Positions 24,780 through 34,534 of a DNA stretch of 64,000 nucleotides are shown one piece after another. The translations under genes were made by a program, and so were the position numbers. Every line of letters starts with the position of its first letter. Within the stretch, counting starts at the first letter, position 1. Origin of the DNA: JBFAPK01 sp040676675 (lineage in GTDB: Bacteria > Actinomycetota > Actinomycetes > Mycobacteriales > Micromonosporaceae); the NCBI RefSeq assembly GCF_040676675.1, contig NZ_JBFAPK010000008.1:124001-188000 (forward strand), in the 5' to 3' direction. A model generated the notes under the pieces. It was not told where the DNA came from and did not search any database. It worked only from the letters and a program-made list of their open reading frames with translations.

Positions 24780-26533
24780 CCCGACCGCCCCGCCGGGACG
24801 GCCGTCGACCGGGCCGCCGCGCGCTCCTCGGCGGGCGGCTGGAAGACCGCCCGGTAGGCGGGGTCGGCCCAGAGGTCCGCGTGGCGGCCCACCGCCCGCA
24901 GCCGGCCACCGTCCAGCCAGGCCACCCGGTCGGCCGCGGCGGCGGTACCGGCCCGGTGGGTCACGATCAGCCGGGTACGTCCGTCCGCCGGCCCGGCCAG
25001 CGCCCGCGTGATCCGGCGCTCGGTGACCGTGTCCAGGCTGGAGGTGGCGTCGTCCAGGACGAGCAGCCGCCGCGCGTGCAGCGCCCGGGCCAGCCCGATC
25101 CGCTGGGCCTCGCCGCCGGACATCGGGGCCTGCGCGAGCGGGGTGTGCCAGCGCCCGGGCAGCCGCTCGACGACCCCGTCCACCGCCGCGGCGCGCGCCG
25201 CCCGCCGGATCTCGGCGAGCGCCGGCCGCGCGCCGCCGAGGCCGATCGCGTCGGCGACGGTGTCGCCGACCAGCACCGGCCGTTCGAAGCCGTAGCCGAC
25301 GGCGGCCCGCAGCGCGGCGCGGTCGAGCCGGCGCAGCGGTACGCCGTCGAGCAGCACCTCGCCCGCGTCCGGATCGCGCAGCCGGCCGGCCACCGCCGCC
25401 AGGGTCGACTTGCCGGCGCCCGAGGCACCCACCACCGCCGTCGAGGCACCGGCCGGCAGGTGCAGGTCGATCCGGTCCAGGATCGGCGGGCCGGCGTCGG
25501 GGCCGGTCGCGTCGTCGCGGTAGACCGTGACCCCGCGCAGCGTCACCGCGCCGGGCCCGGCGGGCAGCGGCTCGCTGCCGTACGTCCGGACCGGCTCGGC
25601 CAGCACCTCGGCGGCGCGCCGGGCCCCGGCCCGGGTACGCACCAGCCGGTTGACGGTGGAGAGCACCGCGCCGAGGCCGGCGCCGAGCGCGGCGTACCGG
25701 GTGGCCGCGAAGAGTTCGCCCGGGGTGAGCCAGCCCGCCGAGACCGACCATCCCCCCACGGCCAGCACCGCGACCGGGAGCAGCGGCGCCACCGTGGCGT
25801 TGCGGGCCGTCGCGCGGGCCAGCGCCCGCCAGGTGGCCAGCCCGTGCCGGTGCAGTTCGGGGAGGGCGTCGAGCACGCGCGCCCGCTCGGCCGCGACCGT
25901 ACCGGCGGCGGCCACCGAGCGGGCCCCGCCGAGCGACTCCAGCAGCCGCCCGGCCATGCTTCCGAGGCAGCGCTGGTAGCCGGCGACCGCGGCCGAGGCG
26001 TCGGCGACGAACGCCCGCATGAGCAGCCCGAGCAGGGCCAGCCCGGCCAGGAACACCGCGCCGAGCAGCGGTTCCAGCAGCAGCAGGGCGACGGTGCCGC
26101 CGATCGGCGGCAGCAGCGCGGCGACCCCCAGCACGGCGGCGGTCCCGGCCTGACCGGCGTCGGCGGCCTGCGCGACGAGCCGGCCGACCAGGTCACCCAC
26201 CGGCCACCGGCCGGCGGCGCGGGGATCGAGCGCGAACAGGTGCCGGACCAGCCGGTGCCGCAGCCGGGCGGTCGCGCGGGCGTCGGCGTGGCCGCCGGCC
26301 AGCGCGCCGAGCGTGTCGGTGGCGGCCACCACGGCGACGAGCCCGGCGGCCGCGAGGGGCCACCAGGTGCCGCCACCGGCGAGGGCGGCGTCCACGGCGA
26401 GGCCGAGCGCCGCCGGCAGGAGCAGTTCGGCGGCGGCGCCGGCCACCGCCAGCGCCGCGAGGGCGGGGACCCAGCCGCCGGCGTACCGGACGGCCCGCAG
26501 CAGCGGCCGGTCGCCGCCCCCGGTCGGATCCAT
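24776..26533 (-). CDS. ramA: RamA-like ABC exporter subunit
   Basis: 585 residues. The ATG at 26533 follows GGAGGGACG. An N-terminal six-TM domain precedes an ATPase with Walker A GASGAGKST, signature MSGGEAQRIGLARAL and Walker B LLVLDDATSSLD. In the last motif the catalytic Glu is Asp, a sign of the degenerate site in heterodimeric exporters; the partner keeps DE. The switch His is present (LIVTHRAG). It lies directly downstream of the ramS-like precursor, separated by a strong hairpin, matching the ramC-S-A-B order of Streptomyces. Confidence 0.85.
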   Translation of the reverse strand: MDPTGGGDRPLLRAVRYAGGWVPALAALAVAGAAAELLLPAALGLAVDAALAGGGTWWPLAAAGLVAVVAATDTLGALAGGHADARATARLRHRLVRHLFALDPRAAGRWPVGDLVGRLVAQAADAGQAGTAAVLGVAALLPPIGGTVALLLLEPLLGAVFLAGLALLGLLMRAFVADASAAVAGYQRCLGSMAGRLLESLGGARSVAAAGTVAAERARVLDALPELHRHGLATWRALARATARNATVAPLLPVAVLAVGGWSVSAGWLTPGELFAATRYAALGAGLGAVLSTVNRLVRTRAGARRAAEVLAEPVRTYGSEPLPAGPGAVTLRGVTVYRDDATGPDAGPPILDRIDLHLPAGASTAVVGASGAGKSTLAAVAGRLRDPDAGEVLLDGVPLRRLDRAALRAAVGYGFERPVLVGDTVADAIGLGGARPALAEIRRAARAAAVDGVVERLPGRWHTPLAQAPMSGGEAQRIGLARALHARRLLVLDDATSSLDTVTERRITRALAGPADGRTRLIVTHRAGTAAAADRVAWLDGGRLRAVGRHADLWADPAYRAVFQPPAEERAAARSTAVPAGRSG

Positions 26534-26554
26534 CGTCCCTCCGGTACGCCGGGC

Positions 26555-26598
26555 CGGGTTGCCCTGGGCGGGTACGTCTACCCGCCCAGGGCAACCCG
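26555..26598 (-). terminator. Perfect 20-bp hairpin between ramS-like and ramA-like genes, probable attenuator
   Basis: Bases 26555-26574 pair exactly with 26579-26598 around a 4-base loop (arms begin CGGGTTGCCC and end GGGCAACCCG). It lies 12 bases past the precursor stop and 21 bases before the exporter start. It can act as a partial terminator so that precursor mRNA exceeds exporter mRNA, or protect the precursor mRNA 3' end. Confidence 0.8.
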
Positions 26599-26610
26599 AC
26601 GGTGCCTGGC

Positions 26611-26742
26611 TCAGTTGCAGGTCGTCACGGAGAGCGAGCTGTCGCCGCAGAGCAGCAGGCTCGCCCGGCTGCCGCCGCCGTCGCCACCACCACCGCGCTC
26701 GGCCGGGGTCAGCTCCAGGCCCTGGAGGTCCAGAAGCGTCAT
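26611..26742 (-). CDS. ramS: SapB/RamS-like class III lanthipeptide precursor
   Basis: 43 residues. The ATG at 26742 follows GGGAGGTGG. The leader MTLLDLQGLELTPAE carries the LxLQ-type recognition motif of class III precursors, then a Gly-rich joint. The C-terminal core SRASLLLCGDSSLSVTTCN holds two SxxSxxxC units (S25/S28/C32 and S35/S38/C42), the substrates for lanthionine or labionin formation. From memory, the Streptomyces SapB core differs only by Ile for Val. SapB is a surfactant morphogen that lets hyphae leave the water surface. Confidence 0.93.
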   Translation of the reverse strand: MTLLDLQGLELTPAERGGGGDGGGSRASLLLCGDSSLSVTTCN

Positions 26743-26778
26743 GTCGTGCCACCTCCCTTCTCGACTGTCGATGGGGTT

Positions 26779-29469
26779 TCACCCTCGCGGCCGCGAGGGG
26801 AGCTGGTTGGCGCCGGTGAGCGGCGCGAGGAAGGGCAGCGTGACCGGCTCCGGGTGCCGGGCCGCGCCCACGGCGAGCAGTACGCCCGCGGTGCCGGTGG
26901 CCAGGTCCATCGAGAGCCGCAGCAGCTGCTCGCCGGGGAACGCGAGCCCGTCGGCGTACGGGAGCGCGTGCCAGGCCAGCCGGCGCAGCTGGGCGCTCAG
27001 CTCGTCCCGCTCGTCGTGCACCCGGGCGGCGAGGTAGGCGATGATCCCGGCGCGACCGGCGAAGAGGCCGGACTGGGCGTAGAACGGCGACCGCGCGGCG
27101 CGGCGGATCCCGGCGGCGGCCTCGACGAGGTCCTCCTCCCGCGGGCGGTGCCCGAGGTACTGGTCGAGCACCATCCCGATGCCGACGCTGCCGTGCGCGA
27201 GGTACGGCATGGTGCGCCAGCCCTCGTCGACCTCCAGTGCCCCGTCCGGGCGCACCACGCAGCGGCGCAGGTCCTGGCGGAGCGCGGCGGCGGCGTGGTC
27301 GAGCAGGGCCGGCTCGCCGGTCAGCTCGTGCAGCCGCAGGAACATCAGCGCCACGCCGGCGCGTCCCCGGGTGAGCCCGGCGTACCGGTGCGCGCCGCCG
27401 CTGGTCTCGACCTCGGTGTCCTCGGGGTAGCGGGCCGTCACCAGGTCGGCCGCGTGGAAGGCCGCCTCGCGCAGGGCCGGCTCGCCGGTCCGCCCGGCCA
27501 GCTCGGCCAGGTTCAGCGCGATGCCGGGCAGGCCGCTGACCAGGTCGAGCCCCAACTCCCGCCAGGGTTCGCGCAGGCAGACGTCGACCAGATCGAGGGC
27601 GGGCTGACGGTGGCCGAGCCGCTCCAGCGCGAAGGCCACCCCGTGCAGCCCGTCGTAGAGGCCGCAGCGGGCGCCCGAGGGGAGGCGGCGTACCCGGTCG
27701 AGCAGCCACCGTTCGTGTTCGGGCCGCGGTTCGACGCCGGTCGCCCGCAGCGCGTAGAGCACGCCCGCCGCGCCGTGGCCGAGGCTCAGCCCGCCGGTGC
27801 GGAACTGTTCGATGTCGCCGGGGAAGAGCCGGTCGTCGCGGTCGGGCGTGGCGCTGGCGAGGATCGCGCGGGCCAGGGCGGCCCGCAGCGCCGGCCAGTT
27901 CGCCGCCTCCGCGAAGTCGAGCGGGCCGGGCCGCCCGGTCGCGGCGCCGACCGGGGCGGGGCGGGGCGCCGCGACCGGGGTGCGCGGGGCCGGTGCGGCG
28001 CCGCGCACCCCGGCCGGCGCGCCGTCGTCGGTGCGGGCAGGGGCCGGCGGCGCCGCCCGGCCCGGGCCGACGATCTCCGCGACCGCCTCGTCGAGGAAGT
28101 CGCGCGGCACCGGGAAGTGCGCCGCCACGATGTCGGCCAGGTGCGCGGCCTTGCCCGGGTCGAGCCGGACCAGCTGCGTCACCGGCAGGAAGAGCGCCAG
28201 CCGCAGGCAGGCGAGGGCGTACCGGTCGACGGCCGGGCCGGTACGGTCCCGGGGCGCGGCGAAGCCCTGGTTGCGCAGGCCGGGCCGGCGCTCCTCGGTC
28301 ACCGGCGCGGCCACCTCGAAGTCGACCAGCGCCACGCTGTCGTCCGGCCGGACCATGACGTTGAACAGGTGCAGGTCCCCGTAGACCAGCCCGCGTTCGT
28401 GTATCGCGTCGACGGCGGCCTCGACCTGGGCGTACACGTGCCGGGCCCAGGCGGCGTACCCGGCCCGGTCGGCCGGGGTCGCGTCGGCGTCGGTCAGCGG
28501 GTAGCGCTGCACGAGGACCTTGTTCAACGCCCGGCCGTCGACGAACTCGCAGGCGAGGAAGTGGTGGTCGCCGAGGACGAACTCGTCGTGCAGCCGCGGT
28601 ACCTGCGGCACGTCGGCCAGCCGCCGCAGCGCGTCGGCCTCGCGGCGCAGCCGGGTGGTGGCGTCCTCGCCCGCGGCGTCGAGCCCGGCGTACGGGCGCG
28701 CCTCCTTGAGCACCACCGTCTCGTCGGTACGGGTGTCCCGGGCGACGTAGAGCCCGCCCGCGTTCGAGAAGTGGATCACCCGTTCGATCCGGTACGGCAG
28801 CTCGGCGGTGGTGGTCGCGTTCCGGGCCGCCAGGTGCGGGGCGAGGAACGGCGGCAGCGTGACCCACTCCGGTACCCGGAAGACGGGCTCCCGGCGGTCG
28901 GGTACCAGGGTGCCGCTCGCGTCGGCGACGGCCGGCACCACCTGTCCCTCGGGGGAGAGGCAGTACCGCGCGGCGAAGCCGCCGTAGCGGACGTAGACCG
29001 GTCCGGCGCCGTAGCGCAGGTCGCTGAGGATGTAGGGGCCGGGCTCCCCGTCGAGGAGCTCGGCCAGCTCCTTGCAGGCCAGCTCCAGCTCGGCCTCGTC
29101 GCGGGGGTAGACGGTGACGAACTTGCCGCTGGAGCCGCGCGGGGCGTACTTGGCGTTGCGCAGCAGCAGCATCCGCGGTCCACGGAGGAACTTGAACGAC
29201 AGCCCGCGCGGTACGCAGTACTCGAAGACGGCGTCCAGCACGCGCTCGGCGTTCTCCAGGCAGGCCGAGACGTGGATCTTCCAGCCCTGGGGCGGCAGGT
29301 CGCCGCCGCGCGGGCCGTAGATCAGCCAGTCGTCCTTCGGCTCGCGTTCCCAGCCCGGCGGCACCGGGCGGTCGGCGGCGGCGAAGCCCGGCGTACGGGC
29401 GCCGGTGCTGGCGAGGGAGTCGTAGAACAGCGGGTCGACCGCGCAGTACGCGTCGTAGCGCTCGTCCAT
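26779..29469 (-). CDS. ramC: Class III lanthionine synthetase (LanKC), RamC-like
   Basis: 896 residues in three parts: an N-terminal lyase-like region (1-215, with SFKFLRGPRMLLLRNAKYAP), a Ser/Thr-kinase-like domain (about 220-500, with LVYGDLHLFNVMV and VALVDFEVA), and a LanC-like cyclase region (about 555-896, with LYDGLHGVAFALERLG and AHGSVGIGMVL). The Cys/Cys/His zinc ligands of LanC are absent, as in RamC and other class III enzymes. It phosphorylates Ser in RamS, eliminates phosphate and closes the rings. An Ala/Pro-rich linker (about 495-545) joins kinase and cyclase. Confidence 0.93.
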   Translation of the reverse strand: MDERYDAYCAVDPLFYDSLASTGARTPGFAAADRPVPPGWEREPKDDWLIYGPRGGDLPPQGWKIHVSACLENAERVLDAVFEYCVPRGLSFKFLRGPRMLLLRNAKYAPRGSSGKFVTVYPRDEAELELACKELAELLDGEPGPYILSDLRYGAGPVYVRYGGFAARYCLSPEGQVVPAVADASGTLVPDRREPVFRVPEWVTLPPFLAPHLAARNATTTAELPYRIERVIHFSNAGGLYVARDTRTDETVVLKEARPYAGLDAAGEDATTRLRREADALRRLADVPQVPRLHDEFVLGDHHFLACEFVDGRALNKVLVQRYPLTDADATPADRAGYAAWARHVYAQVEAAVDAIHERGLVYGDLHLFNVMVRPDDSVALVDFEVAAPVTEERRPGLRNQGFAAPRDRTGPAVDRYALACLRLALFLPVTQLVRLDPGKAAHLADIVAAHFPVPRDFLDEAVAEIVGPGRAAPPAPARTDDGAPAGVRGAAPAPRTPVAAPRPAPVGAATGRPGPLDFAEAANWPALRAALARAILASATPDRDDRLFPGDIEQFRTGGLSLGHGAAGVLYALRATGVEPRPEHERWLLDRVRRLPSGARCGLYDGLHGVAFALERLGHRQPALDLVDVCLREPWRELGLDLVSGLPGIALNLAELAGRTGEPALREAAFHAADLVTARYPEDTEVETSGGAHRYAGLTRGRAGVALMFLRLHELTGEPALLDHAAAALRQDLRRCVVRPDGALEVDEGWRTMPYLAHGSVGIGMVLDQYLGHRPREEDLVEAAAGIRRAARSPFYAQSGLFAGRAGIIAYLAARVHDERDELSAQLRRLAWHALPYADGLAFPGEQLLRLSMDLATGTAGVLLAVGAARHPEPVTLPFLAPLTGANQLPSRPRG

Positions 29470-29685
29470 CTCTGCCGACTCCTCCGGGTCAACCCGTGCG
29501 GGGCATCCCTGATCCGTCCGTCGGCATCGAGTCTGCGGGGCGCGCTGGAGTCACCTCTAGTGCGTTGTGTCACCACGCTCCGTGCATGGTGCACGGCTAC
29601 CCATGACAAATGTCAGCCCGCCCCGCGTCCGCCGAACAGGCCCGCCCCGCGTCCGCCGAACACCGCCGGGCCGTGGCGGTACGGC
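29470..29685. promoter_or_regulatory. Upstream region of the ramC-like operon with inverted repeats
   Basis: This non-coding stretch lies upstream of the minus-strand synthetase gene. It contains CGTGCA-TGG-TGCACG (29581-29595) and TGACA-AA-TGTCA (29604-29615), both perfect inverted repeats and plausible operators. No RamR-type regulator gene is adjacent. I could not fix a -35/-10 pair. Confidence 0.45.
29617..29664. repeat. Two tandem 24-bp repeats
   Basis: Units 29617-29640 and 29641-29664 both read CCCGCCCCGCGTCCGCCGAA and differ only in the final two bases. They lie between the operator-like repeats and the terminator of the neighbouring gene. Non-coding. Confidence 0.75.
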
Positions 29686-29724
29686 GAAGGGCCCGGCCCC
29701 GCGCGAGGCGGGACCGGGCCCTTC
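29686..29724 (-). terminator. Terminator hairpin after the LVIVD-repeat gene
   Basis: Arms 29686-29702 (GAAGGGCCCGGCCCCGC) and 29708-29724 (GCGGGACCGGGCCCTTC) pair with one mismatch around a 5-base loop. It starts 20 bases past the stop of the minus-strand gene. Confidence 0.8.
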
Positions 29725-29744
29725 GTCAGGTGGAGCGTGGAGCG

Positions 29745-31274
<1,530 letters not shown>

Positions 31275-31304
31275 CTGGTGGCACCCTTCGAAAGGGGTTG
31301 ACGA

Positions 31305-31355
31305 TTGTCGACACCTTACTCGTCGATATGCTACAGGGGTGTGACCATGGTCACA
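31305..31355 (+). promoter_or_regulatory. Promoter plus perfect 16-bp palindromic operator for the DUF305 gene
   Basis: TTGTCG (31305-31310), a 16-base spacer and TATGCT (31327-31332) form a plausible promoter. The exact palindrome TGTGACCATGGTCACA occupies 31340-31355, covering the expected transcription start, where a bound repressor would block initiation. It lies in the region shared with the divergent LVIVD gene. Confidence 0.6.
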
Positions 31356-31411
31356 TCGAGGAACTTGTCGGGTGGCTACGATCCCGGAGACCCTCGACCC
31401 GGAGGTACACA

Positions 31412-32110
31412 ATGGCCAACGCCCGCCGGCGCGCACTCGTACTCGCCGTGGTGGTGGTGACCGCGCTGCTGGTCGCGGGCGCCGCCGTACGCGCGCGGAC
31501 GAGAGGGGCGGAGCGCACCGCGACCCGCCCCGTCGCCGTCGCCACCACGCCGGCCGGCGATGCCGGGGCGGCACCCGTGATCGCGCCCGGTCGCCCCGGG
31601 GAACCGGCCGTGATCAATCCGACCGGTACCCCGGCGGGGCAGTCGGACCGGTACAACGATCTCGACGCGTACTTCGTCCGGATGATGATCCCGCACCACA
31701 CGCAGGCACTGCAGATGGCCGAGTTGGCGCCGGACCGGGCCGCCGACCCGCGGATCAAGGTGCTCGCCGACCGGATCCGGGCCAGCCAGGTGCCGGAGGT
31801 GCTGCGGATGCGGGGCTGGCTGGACGCCCGCCACCTCGACGCCGACGCCGACGTGCGCGGCGGCCACGACCACGGGACCATGCGCGGCATGCAGACGCCC
31901 GACGCGATGCGGCGGCTGACCGACGCCAGGGGCGCCGACTTCGACCGCCTCTTCGTCCAGATGATGATCGATCACCACGAGGGCGCGATCGAGATGGCGA
32001 CCAACGTACTGAAGGTCGGCATCGACGTCACGGTGGAGGAGATGGCCACCAGCATCGCCGCCGAGCAGGCGATCGAGATCACCCGGATGCGCGAGTTGTT
32101 CCCCGCCTGA
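31412..32110 (+). CDS. DUF305 domain-containing secreted or membrane-anchored protein
   Basis: 232 residues. The ATG at 31412 follows GGAGG. An N-terminal hydrophobic anchor (residues 6-25) precedes a disordered linker and a DUF305 four-helix domain with two matching halves, RMMIPHHTQALQMAELA and QMMIDHHEGAIEMATN, each carrying a Met/His-His pair. DUF305 is a ferritin-like fold suspected to bind metals such as copper; the His/Met pairs and a central HDHGTMRGM segment fit that. It is divergent from the LVIVD protein. Confidence 0.85.
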   Translation: MANARRRALVLAVVVVTALLVAGAAVRARTRGAERTATRPVAVATTPAGDAGAAPVIAPGRPGEPAVINPTGTPAGQSDRYNDLDAYFVRMMIPHHTQALQMAELAPDRAADPRIKVLADRIRASQVPEVLRMRGWLDARHLDADADVRGGHDHGTMRGMQTPDAMRRLTDARGADFDRLFVQMMIDHHEGAIEMATNVLKVGIDVTVEEMATSIAAEQAIEITRMRELFPA

Positions 32111-32176
32111 CCCGGCGTACGCCGGGACGGTCCACTTCGGACGTGCTGGCCTCGGGTGCTAACGGTCGGACGGTGA

Positions 32177-32196
32177 GTTGTGTCAACCTGTTGTCA
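32177..32196 (+). promoter_or_regulatory. Candidate GntR operator in the regulator leader
   Basis: The inverted repeat GTTG-TGT-CAAC (32177-32187) is followed by a second TGTCA (32192-32196). The same TGTCA half-site forms a palindrome before the binding-protein gene. Autoregulation by the GntR protein is inferred. Confidence 0.4.
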
Positions 32197-32268
32197 GTAC
32201 ATCTTGCCGTCCCTCGGCGCGCGCGGGCGAGGTGCATCCGCGCGCGACCGCGCCTTCGAGGAGGGCCC

Positions 32269-33006
32269 GTGGCCGGACCTGAGATCGCCGTCGACCGGAA
32301 CAGCCCGGTTCCGCTCTACTTCCAGGTCGCGGAGCAGTTCGCCGCCGCGATCCAGCGTGGCGACCTCACCCCGGGGCAGCGGCTGGACAGCGAGATCCAG
32401 ATCGCGGACCAGCTCGGCCTCTCCCGCCCGACCGTGCGCCAGGCCATCGCGCACCTGGTCGACCGGGGGCTGATCGTCCGCCGCCGCGGGGTCGGTACCG
32501 AGGTGGTGCGCGGCGAGGTCCGCCGCGCGGTCGAGCTGACCAGCCTCTACGACGACCTGCGCCGCAGCGGCCAGGAGCCGACCACCTCCGTGCTCGAACT
32601 GCGGGCGGTGCCGGCCGGCTCCGACGTGGCCCGCGCCCTGGACGTACCGGAGGGCGCGCCCGTACAGCACGTGCGGCGCCTGCGCTTCGCCAACGGCGAG
32701 CCGCTGGCCATCATGCAGAACTGGCTCCCCGCCGACCTGGTTCCGCTCAGCGTCGAGCGCCTCCAGGAGCAGGGCCTGTACGGAATCCTGCGCGCGGCCG
32801 GGATGCGCGTGCGCGGCGCGCACCAGCGGATCGGCGCGCGGGCGGCGACCGCGGCGGAGGCGCGCATGCTCGACGAGCGGCGCGGGTCGCCGCTGCTGAC
32901 GATGACCCGTACCGCGTACGACGACGGCGGCCGGTACGTCGAACACGGCTCGCACATCTACCGCGCCGGGCGGTACTCCCTTGAGGTCACGGTGGCCGAG
33001 CGGTAA
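32269..33006 (+). CDS. GntR family transcriptional regulator (HutC/UTRA type)
   Basis: 245 residues from a GTG at 32269 that follows GAGGAGG. The winged HTH spans residues 8-75 (PLYFQVAEQFAAAIQRGDL, IQIADQLGLSRPTVRQAIAH, GLIVRRRGVGTEV). The C-terminal UTRA ligand-binding domain (about 95-240) includes PVQHVRRLRFANGEPLAIMQ. Regulators of this type sense sugar phosphates or related metabolites. It lies upstream of an ABC sugar-import operon on the same strand with a 130-base gap and is the probable repressor of that operon. Confidence 0.9.
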   Translation: MAGPEIAVDRNSPVPLYFQVAEQFAAAIQRGDLTPGQRLDSEIQIADQLGLSRPTVRQAIAHLVDRGLIVRRRGVGTEVVRGEVRRAVELTSLYDDLRRSGQEPTTSVLELRAVPAGSDVARALDVPEGAPVQHVRRLRFANGEPLAIMQNWLPADLVPLSVERLQEQGLYGILRAAGMRVRGAHQRIGARAATAAEARMLDERRGSPLLTMTRTAYDDGGRYVEHGSHIYRAGRYSLEVTVAER

Positions 33007-33072
33007 CCGGCGGTGGTTGGCGAAAATCTTGTTACCGGATCATTTCCTTGGCATGTATTTACGTCGTCAGGC

Positions 33073-33082
33073 TGTCATGACA
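33073..33082 (+). promoter_or_regulatory. Candidate operator before the sugar transport operon
   Basis: TGTCATGACA is a perfect 10-bp palindrome 55 bases before the binding-protein ATG. It sits in an AT-rich leader (TTCCTTGGCATGTATTTACG just upstream), the probable promoter. Its TGTCA half-site matches the one before the GntR gene. Confidence 0.45.
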
Positions 33083-33136
33083 TCCTGCCTCCACTGAGCT
33101 CTCTTCGAAGCCCCACCTTGCGAAGGGAATACCGAC

Positions 33137-34534
33137 ATGTCAGCTACGCGTACCAGGGCCGCCGGCGCGATCGCCGTACTGGCGACGGCCCTCGTGGCCG
33201 CGAGCGCCTGCGGCGGCTCGTCGGGGCCGGCCGGCAAGGACGCCAAGAACATCACCCTCACCATCTCCGACAACGCGATCGCCGGCGGGAAGAACTCCGC
33301 CAGCGCCGAGTGGATCCAGAACTGGGTCATCCCCCGCTTCGTCGAGCAGCAGAAGGCCAAGGGCGTCACCGCGAAGGTGGCCTTCGTGGCCAGCGGCGTC
33401 GACGACGAGCAGTACAAGACCAAGCTCGCGCTGGACCTGCGGGCCCGGGGCGGGGCCGACGTGGTGTCGATCGACGGCATCTGGGTCGGCGAGTTCGCCC
33501 AGGCCGGCTACATCAAGCCGCTCGCCGACGTCGCCGGTGCCGAGACCGACCAGTGGGAGGGCTGGGCGCAGATCCCCAAGGCGGTCCAGGGCCTGGGCAG
33601 CTTCGAGGAGAAGCGGTACGGCATCCCGAACGGCACCGACGGCCGGGTGCTCTTCTACAACAAGAAGCTCTTCGCGCAGGCGGGCCTCCCCGCCGACTGG
33701 CAGCCCAAGAGCTGGCCGGAGTTGCTCGACGCCGGTACGAAGCTCAAGGCGCTGCCCGGGGTCACCCCGATCCAGCTCAACGCCGGTACCGCGATGGGCG
33801 AGGCGACCACCATGCAGGGCGCGCTGCCGTTGCTCGCCGGGGCGGGCGGGCAGATCTACGACGGCGGCAAGTGGACCGGCGCGAGCGCGGCCACCCGCGA
33901 CATGCTCGACCTCTACTCCAAGATCTACCGCGGCGGCCTCGGCGACCCGAAGTTGCAGCAGGAGGCGAAGGGGCGGGACAAGTCCTTCCAGGAGTTCGCG
34001 GCCGGCAAGATCGGAATTCTCGGCGAGGGCGACTACTTCTGGCGCAGCGTGGTCGAGCCGAAGAACGGCATCGCCCCGATGGCCGACCGGGACAGCAGCG
34101 TCGGCTTCGCGCTGATCCCCGCCAAGGCTCCCGGCGCCGGCCTGCGCGGGCAGGACTACGTGAGCATGTCCGGCGGCAGCGTCCGGGTGCTCAACCCCAA
34201 CTCGAAGTACCCGTCGCAGGCCTGGGAACTGCTCACCTTCATGCAGTCGGCCGAGGCGGTCAAGGCCGAGCTGAACGGCAAGCCGCGGATCACCGCCCGC
34301 ACCGACGTCAACACCGAGGTGCTGGCGAACGACCCGATGCTCAAGTTCGTCGCCGAGAAGGTACTGCCGATCACCGCCTCCCGCCCGCCGCTGGCCATCT
34401 ACCCGCAGGTCTCGGTCGCGCTCCAGGAGGCGACCGCCGCGGTGGTCTCCGGCAAGTCGGTCGACGAGGCCGCGACGGCGTACCAGAAGAAGCTGGAGGG
34501 CCTGGTCGGTGGTCCAGGTAACGTCACCTCCTGA
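33137..34534 (+). CDS. Extracellular solute-binding lipoprotein of a sugar ABC importer
   Basis: 465 residues. The ATG at 33137 gives a lipoprotein signal with lipobox AASAC at Cys25. The mature domain is a cluster B/family 1 sugar-binding protein: GGADVVSIDGIWVGEFAQAG, YGIPNGTDGRVLFYNKKLFA, SFQEFAAGKIGILGEGDYFW, and an aromatic-rich C-terminal lobe. It captures an oligosaccharide or glycoside outside the membrane. The GH38 mannosidase at the end of the operon suggests a mannose-containing ligand (inference). Confidence 0.9.
   Translation: MSATRTRAAGAIAVLATALVAASACGGSSGPAGKDAKNITLTISDNAIAGGKNSASAEWIQNWVIPRFVEQQKAKGVTAKVAFVASGVDDEQYKTKLALDLRARGGADVVSIDGIWVGEFAQAGYIKPLADVAGAETDQWEGWAQIPKAVQGLGSFEEKRYGIPNGTDGRVLFYNKKLFAQAGLPADWQPKSWPELLDAGTKLKALPGVTPIQLNAGTAMGEATTMQGALPLLAGAGGQIYDGGKWTGASAATRDMLDLYSKIYRGGLGDPKLQQEAKGRDKSFQEFAAGKIGILGEGDYFWRSVVEPKNGIAPMADRDSSVGFALIPAKAPGAGLRGQDYVSMSGGSVRVLNPNSKYPSQAWELLTFMQSAEAVKAELNGKPRITARTDVNTEVLANDPMLKFVAEKVLPITASRPPLAIYPQVSVALQEATAAVVSGKSVDEAATAYQKKLEGLVGGPGNVTS

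Noticed and set aside
22734..29469. Insertion of the ram locus by a mobile element
   Set aside because: No transposase, integrase, tRNA or terminal repeats were seen at its borders, and base composition matches the flanks.
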